Assembly: GCA_029931535.1 (NCBI GenBank)
Contig: JAQPZY010001347.1
Location: 1,461,501 to 1,525,500, forward strand
Length of the DNA stretch: 64,000 bases
DNA from: Margaritifera margaritifera
Taxonomy: Eukaryota > Mollusca > Bivalvia > Unionida > Margaritiferidae
Direction: 5' to 3'
Below, one piece after another: positions 11,544-21,210 of this stretch (positions within the stretch are counted from its first letter, which is position 1; each line of letters starts with the position of its first letter). The position numbers and the translations under genes were made by a program. The notes under the pieces are model-generated. The model was not told where the DNA came from and searched no databases. It saw only the letters and a list, made by a program, of their open reading frames with translations.

Positions 11544-14500
11544 TAGCTGCATTCATTAAAAAACAACAAGTCTTTTCGAGTTCTTTTATTTTTTATTATA
11601 ATTTGGTTATGTGGTTACTGTTGCTGCAAGAACACAAGTTGCACTTACTTTTTTACAACATGGGCTCAGATCATTGCGTACAATTTACCAATAAATAATA
11701 CTCATAAATAATACATGTACAGACCATCTTAATCATTTTGCCAACAAAACACACCGTAACAGCTACAAAAAAGTATTCTCTGAATACACATGATCTTGCA
11801 CACTGAGACAACATTATCATTTCAGTCATCTCTCCACTCTCTCTATCTCTCATGTTCACTAATAACAACAAAAGTCTTTTTGAGTAATTTTATTTTTATT
11901 GTAATTGGATTCTTGAGCTAAGAGCAGAATGAGAAAAAATTTGTACGTTTATTTTGTATGTTAGTACTGTTAAGTCGTCGAGTATTTTGTGTCACCTAGA
12001 CCTTGTTCGGGTACGATCCCTTTATTTTTTCATACACGGTCAGTACCACAAAATAATAATGATTTATTTTACGTATACTTTTTCATACTCTGAGATGAAT
12101 AATTATTTTTTCGTGTATGAAAAAATACATGTTACGGGCATATACTAAGGTGGTCATTTTGTTTCCTTCAAAATTTACTTAAAAATTTTTTTTCAAAACA
12201 AGACAATGTCAGAGAGTTTTGGAGTACAAAATCTTATTTTTAGCATGACATGTCAGGTTATAGCAGGTATGTATCAGATCCCTGCCATTTCAGTGGTGCC
12301 TGTCTAAACTAGGCATAATATATCAGATCCCTGCCATTTCAGTGGTGCCTGCCTAAACTAGGCATAATATATCAGATCCCTGCCATTTCAGTGGTGCCTG
12401 TCTAAACTAGGCATAATATATCAGATCCCTGCCATTTCAGTGGTGCCTGTCTAAACTAGGCATAATATATCAGATCCCTGCCATTTCAGTGGTGCCTGTC
12501 TAAACTAGGCATAATGTATCAGATCCCTGCCATTTCAGTGGTGCCTGTCTAAACCAGGCATAATATATCAGATTCCTGCCATTTCGGTGGTGCCTGTCTA
12601 AACTAGGCATAATATATCAGATCCCTGCCATTTCAGTGGTGCCTGTCTAAACTTGGCATAATATATCAGATCCCTGCCATTTCAGTGGTGCCTGTCTAAA
12701 CTAGGCATAATATATCAGATCCCTGCCATTCTGGCACCAAATTTGAGTCCCTCAGTCTTTTAATGATATTTGAGTATAACACCAAGTATTCCAGCTCAGT
12801 GCCCAATCTGTCAAAAATTTTGGTCCCCCTCAAGGACACATTACATAGCTTCTGCTGTATCAGAATGGTTTAACATGAAATCATTCCATGATATAGCTTA
12901 TTGTACATAATATGACAACATTTGGTATTAAAGTACTGATCAAGTTTTATATCAAATTTATCTCATTTGGACTTGCAAGTTATTGAACAACTGCTTGACA
13001 AATTAATCAAAGAGAAGTGAAGTTTTTTTTCTTTTCTTACCTCCCAGTTTTCTGTGTTCTCTCCCAGATAGCCAGTGAATGCCTTCACACCCCATGGACA
13101 GTTGACAGGACTGGAAATTGGGGCAAATGCACTTACCGACTTATACTGACCAGGGTTTTTAAGGGCACATATCAAAGCCCCATGACCTCCCATACTGAAA
13201 GAAAAGAAATAGACTGAAAAAACTGTACAGTATATTCTATACAACTTTAATTAAAATAAGTATAAAAACAAACATTTCTTATGATGCTATGTCATCCTTT
13301 CAGATTTGTAAGAAAATATTTAGGTAACTCTTAAGTTTTTGCATTCTTTATAAATTTATCAAATTCTTACCAATCTTCAAAAGGATCGATTTTACTTTTA
13401 CTTTAAAGCTCTAGTTTGATTTAAGGAAGCAAGAAAATCTGGAATCTGAAAAATAACCTGATATATATTTAATTTTTTTGTTCAAACTTTGGCTACAGGA
13501 ACTTCAAAAACCTGTTAAAGCATTATTTTGTATTCAACATTGTTGTATATCTGTGATCTTATAAAATCATTTGTCACAACTGCTTGCCTGTCACTGTCAA
13601 GAGCTAGACTAATGATAAGAATAAAGGTAAATTAAGCAGCAAGAATATTTGTCATCCATTGAAAGCTGCTTGAAATGCTTCAACAATGTATCTACATGTT
13701 CTAGAGGCATAAAGAGCTAGAAATCTGAGAACTGATTTAAAGTTGTAGTCATCATCGCAAGCCATGTGCGATAATCAACTAAGGTAATTTATCACTTGTG
13801 GCTGCCTGAGCCGAGATTTCCTCATTTTTCAGGAATATGCATAAACAAAAATATGTGAGCAACAACACAATGTAACAATCTCTCACACATCAATGAATGT
13901 GTCCTTTTTATCGATCAATAAGTGACTGTACTTGAATGAGAAACTTTGATTGGTTCATTCAAACAATGTAAAAGGTCATGTTGGTCAAAATGTCAAGAAA
14001 AATCTACTCGCAATCACATTGATTGTTTAAGCAGGTTGATGCATATTCATGAGAAATGAGGAAATCTCTACACAGGTGGCCATGAGTGATAAAGGAGGGT
14101 AGCCAATTATCGCCCGTGGCTTGTGGCAATGAGCTGCAGTTTACTATTGAGACAAATCTGTTTTTATATTCATAGATTATATACCAAATAAACATTGAAA
14201 ACTGCTGTAATGGTCTGAAAAATCTAATCAAGTCATCTACATATGAACACAAATATGCCTATCAAATTTCATTTGTCTACCTCAAGTGCTCTTTGACTTA
14301 TTGTGCCAACAAGGTTTTTGTCAAAAAAGTTCCAAAAGTTCAATTTTTTTAAAACAATTAAACAATTGCTGTAATGACCTGAAAAACTAATCAGGTCACC
14401 TACATTTAGATAAAAAATATGACAACCAAATGTAATTTGCCTACCTTGAGTGGATTTTGTGCAATCATGCTAACAAGCTACTCTCACTGGACAGATGAAT

Positions 14501-17500
14501 GGACAGAAGGATGGACATACATACCAGCAGAAAGACAGGACCAAATCAAGATGCCCACACTGCAAGCAGAGAGCAGTTGGGGTGAAGGCATACTTTGGCG
14601 GTGGTGCTGGTAGTGGTGGTACATATTGAAAACAAAGTTTGACCATTACTAAAAGAATAGAAGAGTATAAAATGGTACATTGTACCTGTGGCCAAATATG
14701 GACTGCTTATCAGGAGAAGCAGGAAAATTCCTATTGATCACTTCTGGGAGCTGCAATATAAATGTTTCCTTTTTACAAAAAATACAACAAAATAATTATG
14801 TTCTTCACATGAAAACTGTGGCAGGAAAAAACATGTGATTTCAAACTATTTAAGTTTATGTTCAATTTACCATGAAACAGCTTACGTTTGTGAGGTAGCT
14901 ATTTTTTTTGTCTAACCAAACAAATTTAAATAACCATGCCATAAACGTCATTTCTGTCAGAGTCACATCTGAAATTTATGTACCAATGAAAATGTAATAT
15001 TTTTGCTTATCCACAAAAATTGATGCCCACAAAATAAATGAATTCACGGTAGATACATTTTAAGAAACACATCCAGGAACTAACAAAAAATAGTGTGAAA
15101 TATTTGATAATTGTCCCTACACTTAACACAGAGATAACTAACAAAAAAGTCATTATATAAAACAATACGGCCAGGACCTGCAGGTTGAGTCAATGATCAA
15201 AGCATTGCTAAAAACTTTAACCAAAACCTTAAAAAAACTGTTGACACCCCTGACAGAAAAGCAACTGCTATGTGTCACTTCCTGCTTACATGGGTTAGAC
15301 AACCAGAATGTAATCACCTCTATTTTGACTAGTCTCCAGTGACCATTTAAAACATTATCATGCAGAAAATAAATTCATGCTAGAGTGATCTTGGCCCCTT
15401 TTGTGATTTGTAGCTGAAGATTTTTTTGGCAATCTTTTATCTTTACATCAGAACTTTTATTTCTTTTTTAAATTTAAGTTTTGAACTTTTAATTGGTACT
15501 ATATAGCCAGTATTGTACTGACATATTGTGAAACCATACACCTAACCAACCATTTACCTTCCTACCTACCTACGTACTGTGACACAGCATACAAAGCACC
15601 AAGCAATATAAAAGAACATTCTTTTCTATGATATCAAAGTAGATGTACTATAATGAGTTGAAAACCAGAGATCGATGTTGATTTGTATTACCTTTTTTAA
15701 ATCAAAATCATTGTTATCAATGTCACTGTCCACCCCAAGAAGCCAGATTTTACAAAGTTAAATTCAGGGGCTTTGAGCAACCTTGGAGTAACAACCAGCA
15801 GTACAAACATACTTCATGTATCGATAATTATGTTTACTAACCAATACAGGTGAGGCATCATATGAAAAACATGAAGCATTCAGTCCACTTACCTAATTCC
15901 TATACTCATTTACATGTACAATACACAGTTACCAGCTGAGGGTAACATATCACAATACACAATGTATAGTCATTATATGGAAAGTTTACCATTGAAAAAC
16001 ATATTTATTCCTACTACCAGCTGCATTAGTCATAGGGCCATCTGTGTAGGGTAGGATGAATATAGGTCTAGCATGGATGAATCGGTGTGATCATAAACAC
16101 AAATACTTAACCCATGTTAGTAAAGTATAAAATGTAGTTCACAGTGACCTTCTTTGGTTGTAAGGATGTAGTATTAACAGAGATGCATCCAAATTATCAA
16201 GTTTCATGATTGGAACATAAACATCACCCAATAAAGTAACTTTTAAATTTGAATACAGTAATTGAAGCATGAAATGTATGTCACAAAGACCTCTTTTTGC
16301 AGAAAGAATGAAGAACTTATCAAGATGCATCCACTCGCCAAGTTTCACAATTCTATGTAGGATAGTATGCATATAACATTCCAAAATCTCATTTGGTCAT
16401 AAAATAAATGTAAAAACCAAAGCCAGAAAAAGATGAAATATAGGTCATGATGAGCCTATTTTGTTGTAAGGGTGTAATAGTAACAGAGATACATATATCA
16501 AGTATGAACAGTGCCTGAGAAATGAACATAAAACAAAAGATTTAAGGCACCATAATAACCTACTACTAGAATGAGGGAGTAGTGCTCATCAAAATACATC
16601 TCGAAGTTTCATAATTCTAGAAAGGATTGTATGGACTTAACATGCCACAACCCTATGTAGTCATGAGCTAAATGCAAAAACGTAACCAAAGCCAGTGAAA
16701 TGTAGGTCACAGCGACCTTTTTGACATGAGTGTAGTGCTGAGAGATGTATACAATCATCTACTTTAATGATTCAAGCACGAAAAGTAAAACATCCAATTG
16801 AACCAGTCAGTGAAATGTGAAATATGGGTCACTGTGACCTACATTTAAGATCAGGGTGTAGTACTCATCAAGATACATCCTCTAACTTTCATGATTCCAG
16901 GTACAGTAAATAAAAAACCCAATGTGGCCATCAGCTAAATGCAAAAACTTTATATATGCCAGTAAAATATGAAATGTAGGTCTCAATGACCTTCTTTTTG
17001 TTGCAAGGGTGCAGTACTAACTGCACCAACATACAATCATGATTCTAGCATGAACAGTACTTGAGATTGAACTGAAGTCAGCCGTATGACATATGGGTCA
17101 CAGTGACCTACTTTTGTGATGAGGGTGCACTCATCAAGATGCATGACCCTGTTTGTTATAAGGGTGTGGTACAAACAGAAATATATACAATGATCTAATT
17201 CGATGATTCTACTATGAACAGAGCTTGAGAAAAAAACTTAAAACACTAAAAAAAATATGGGTTACAGTGACCAACTTTTGTGAAGAGAGATTAGTACTCA
17301 TCAAGATGCATGACCCCGTTTGCTATAAGGGTGTGGTACAAACAGAAATATATACAATGATCTAATTCGATGATTCTACTATGAACAGAGCTTGAGAAAA
17401 AAATTTAAAACACTAAAAAAAATATGGGTTACAGTGACCAACTTTTGTGAAGAGAGATTAGTACTCATCAAGATGCATCCCCTCATTAAGTTTAGTGAAT

Positions 17501-20464
17501 CTAGGTATAACAGTATATATACTGGGTGCACAAAACATATTTGGTTGTGAGCTAAATGCAAAAACTTAATCCATGCCAGTAAAATGTGAAATGAAGGACA
17601 CATTGACCTTCCTTGTGGTAAGGGTGTGGTACTAATGAAGACGCATGCAATCGTACAATTTCATGATTCTAACTTGAAACACAAAATTTAACCAAAGCCA
17701 ATGAAGCATGAAATATAGGCCACTGTGACCTACTTTTGTCACGAGGATGTAGTACTCACCAAGATGCATCCACTCATCGAGTTGCGTGGTTCCAGGTACA
17801 CCTCTCCCTTGATAACTCACGTGCAACAGGGTCCAAAAGCAAAGACCGTGGCATAGGCGAGGGAATAAACTGAGAAAGGGATCGACTTCGACAGTGTGAA
17901 GATGGGGGGTGGGGGTGCAAGTGGGTTAAGTGCTTGAATACTTCACCTCTTTAGTGACATAGGAGTACATTCTGTAATTTGTTTTCCACTTTTCTTCTGT
18001 TGCATCCACATAGAAGCCAGCTCCTGATCCAAAATCATAGCTGTCATCTTCTCCTTCAATTTTACATCCACCTATTTAAGAAAATAGATAACATACCATA
18101 AATTCACATATTTCATGCGATACCAATATTCATGATACCAATATACTGATTGCTGCAGGATGGCAAGGCCAATTAAATTTCCCAAAGTTGTTATGAAATA
18201 AATTCTATTAAATGATGAAGTTTCATCTGACAATATTTTTTAATGCCATGTGTTCCAATGTTTTGTCAAACATATTTTCAGAATAATGCAATTTAACATG
18301 TTGATGAATTTTTTATTTTCATTGGGAGGACCAGTTAACTTTCTGCTGGGCCTACTGATTTCCATGTGAGCTGGCCCTGCTGGCCAATGGAAAAATCTGT
18401 GTCAAGTCGACCCCTTCACTCCATCTTTTTGCTACATGTAACACTATCAAAATTGGGCATTATTGTAAGTTTGTATCTTTCCAGTAGACTCGACAGATGC
18501 ACATTTAAAATTACTTGCATTAAATTTTGTACATAGATTGTCAAGCACCTGTGTCAGCTTGATAAATTGTATAGCCAGCTGTGGTTTGTACTCACAGGTA
18601 TGTGTCTCATCATGGCATTAGTAATTAACAGTAGTGAAAATTTAAACTCTTTAACTAACATGTTTTCAAGGTTTTATAAAAAGAAATCTATCTTGTACTG
18701 TTTTAAAAGTTAAGTTATTCTTAAGGAAAATGCTGATTTTATAACTTCATCAGAACAAGTATCACTACAGCTCTCGTTGTATGACAGAACTCACGTGGAC
18801 TAGTATCAGGTGCCACGATGATAATCCCATACTCAGCAGCTGCCCTCTGTGCTCCTGCCTTGGTGATAAAGTTCTGTTCTGTACATGTCAGACCTGAAAA
18901 ATTACAGAAAAATAGATTTAACTCCCTATAAATAGTATGTATCCAAAGAAACATATAAAGTATTCTTTTTAGAAAGTTATGAGATGATGGGTAAGACTGA
19001 CATTTTATGTCAGAAACACACTTTAGTTTTATGTTTTAGACCACAGTATAACTGAGGGCATGAGTTTCGAGGGACTTGTGAAAAACTAAGAAAGGGATGG
19101 GCATCGACAGTGTGAAGGGTGGGTGGGTTAATACTTGTTTAATAATCATGTTGGGAGTAATTGTTATAAAATAGCTTTTTCTAATGAAGTTCTTCACTTT
19201 TCTGTATAAATTACTTTTATTTTCAACATATTATTTTCAACATATTCAATCTCTGAAAGATCATTACTCCAAGCAGTTTCAACACACATCACATGTGTAT
19301 CAGCAAAAACATTGTGTATTACATCACTGCTTTTCGCATGTGAATATGGATACAATTTAGTGTTCCTGTAGATTCAGAATAAAACAAGATTTTTTGTTTT
19401 AAAAAAAAGTGACATTTAGAGAAACAACAACATTGAAACTCCATTTTTTTGTTGTTGTTATATTGGTAAAATACTGATGCTGTGATTTCATTGCAAGTGA
19501 TAGCAAAATTTCTGCTTATCATTGAGCAAACCTCCGAGTACCAGTTTGGGGATTTTCAATTCCCTATAAACTTTCGAAATCACTTCTCCATAATGAACCC
19601 TATCTGTGAAACTAAGCTTTTCATGCACCTAGTACACCTTTACCTTGCACCTAGTACACCTTTACCTTGCACCTAGTACACCTTTACCTTGCACCTAGTA
19701 CACCTTTACCTTGGTTCCTTTGATCACATTTGCGAATGAGTATGATAAACTACTGATTATTGTTAGATACTATAATTATGTTACATGTACTTACTGTTTT
19801 CAGTGTTCGATTAGTTAATTGAAATGAGTTGACTTAACACATGACCATGACTGCTAGCACTTACGCAGGTAGAATTTGCATGCCTTGTATCTTTTTTATT
19901 CTACCCCCATTACCTGTTCGATAAAAAAGACTCATTATTGTGATAGTACAATGTAAGTCAACTTTTAATTGACATAACAATGCAACCAACACTTTCATAA
20001 GTTTGTACTTAATTAGGTTTTCACAGACATTTTTGTGGGCGTTGCTGTGACACTCGATGAACACTTTTCAAGTTTGAATACAAGAGGGCATATTGCATTT
20101 ACAATGATTACACTGAAACTGAATTAAAAGATAAACTAAAACAAGAAATTCACTTGAGAAAACTTATTTAACTGGTATTTATTTCTTAAAGTGTCGCCCC
20201 CTGTATGCATTACTAACATTTTGTGAATTTCACGATGCTGATTTAAATTTCAGCGCACTAACTGCTGTTTTTTTTACTATAAAACAAGCGATATATGAAG
20301 GTTTCATTTATCAATTTTGATAGCAATTTTATTCACATTCAACAAACAGGGACCTATTTTTGGGTCATTTTATATAATAAGAAAAAATGGGTTCCATATA
20401 CACACACCTGTTGCCGCATTATAAGCCGATCTGTGAGTTATCTGGGATGCTAGACCCAAGGAGT

Positions 20465-20517
<53 letters not shown>

Positions 20518-21174
20518 GCACACAGAATACCGATATATATACACACACACCTCATACATTAAAATTAACATGGCCTTTAAAGTACTGATGTAAAGCAATT
20601 TCATGTACCAATACTGTTGTTATATCAAATCAAATTGCAATTTGCCCATGGCGTATCAATATGCATATAATTATGGTTTCAACAGTAGACTATCATTTAT
20701 ACATTCTCTACATCAGTGATAAATTTCCAGCTATTAGTCATTAAAAAATAAGAAAATATTGAGAAAAGATATCCATAATCTCTTTTTTCTAAATGAATTA
20801 AACATGTTACACAATTTCATAGAAATCCCCTCTGCATTCCCATTCTCTCTCTCGCTTTATTCTATAATGGCCAAAACTACATGAAAATCTGTGGAGTAAG
20901 TGAGTAAAAAGAATTTAAACTGGATGAAAACCTTGAACATGATCTTACACCAAGTAATCTACAAGAATTTGAGTTGTTATAATGGTATGTGTACACTTTC
21001 CATGGGATTTTCAAGTGTTGCACAATACCAATAAAATGAGGAAAACAAATATTCATATTCCTGTTTAATATAAATTTTCTAAATTAATAAAACATGTTAC
21101 ACAATTTCATCAAAATTCTCTCTGCATTCACTGTTCTCTCTCTTCCCTAAGGAACACATACATGTATCAGTCTG

Positions 21175-21210
<36 letters not shown>

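Noticed and set aside
13017..13217. Plus-strand 66-codon frame
   Set aside because: It is a shadow of ESD exon 6.
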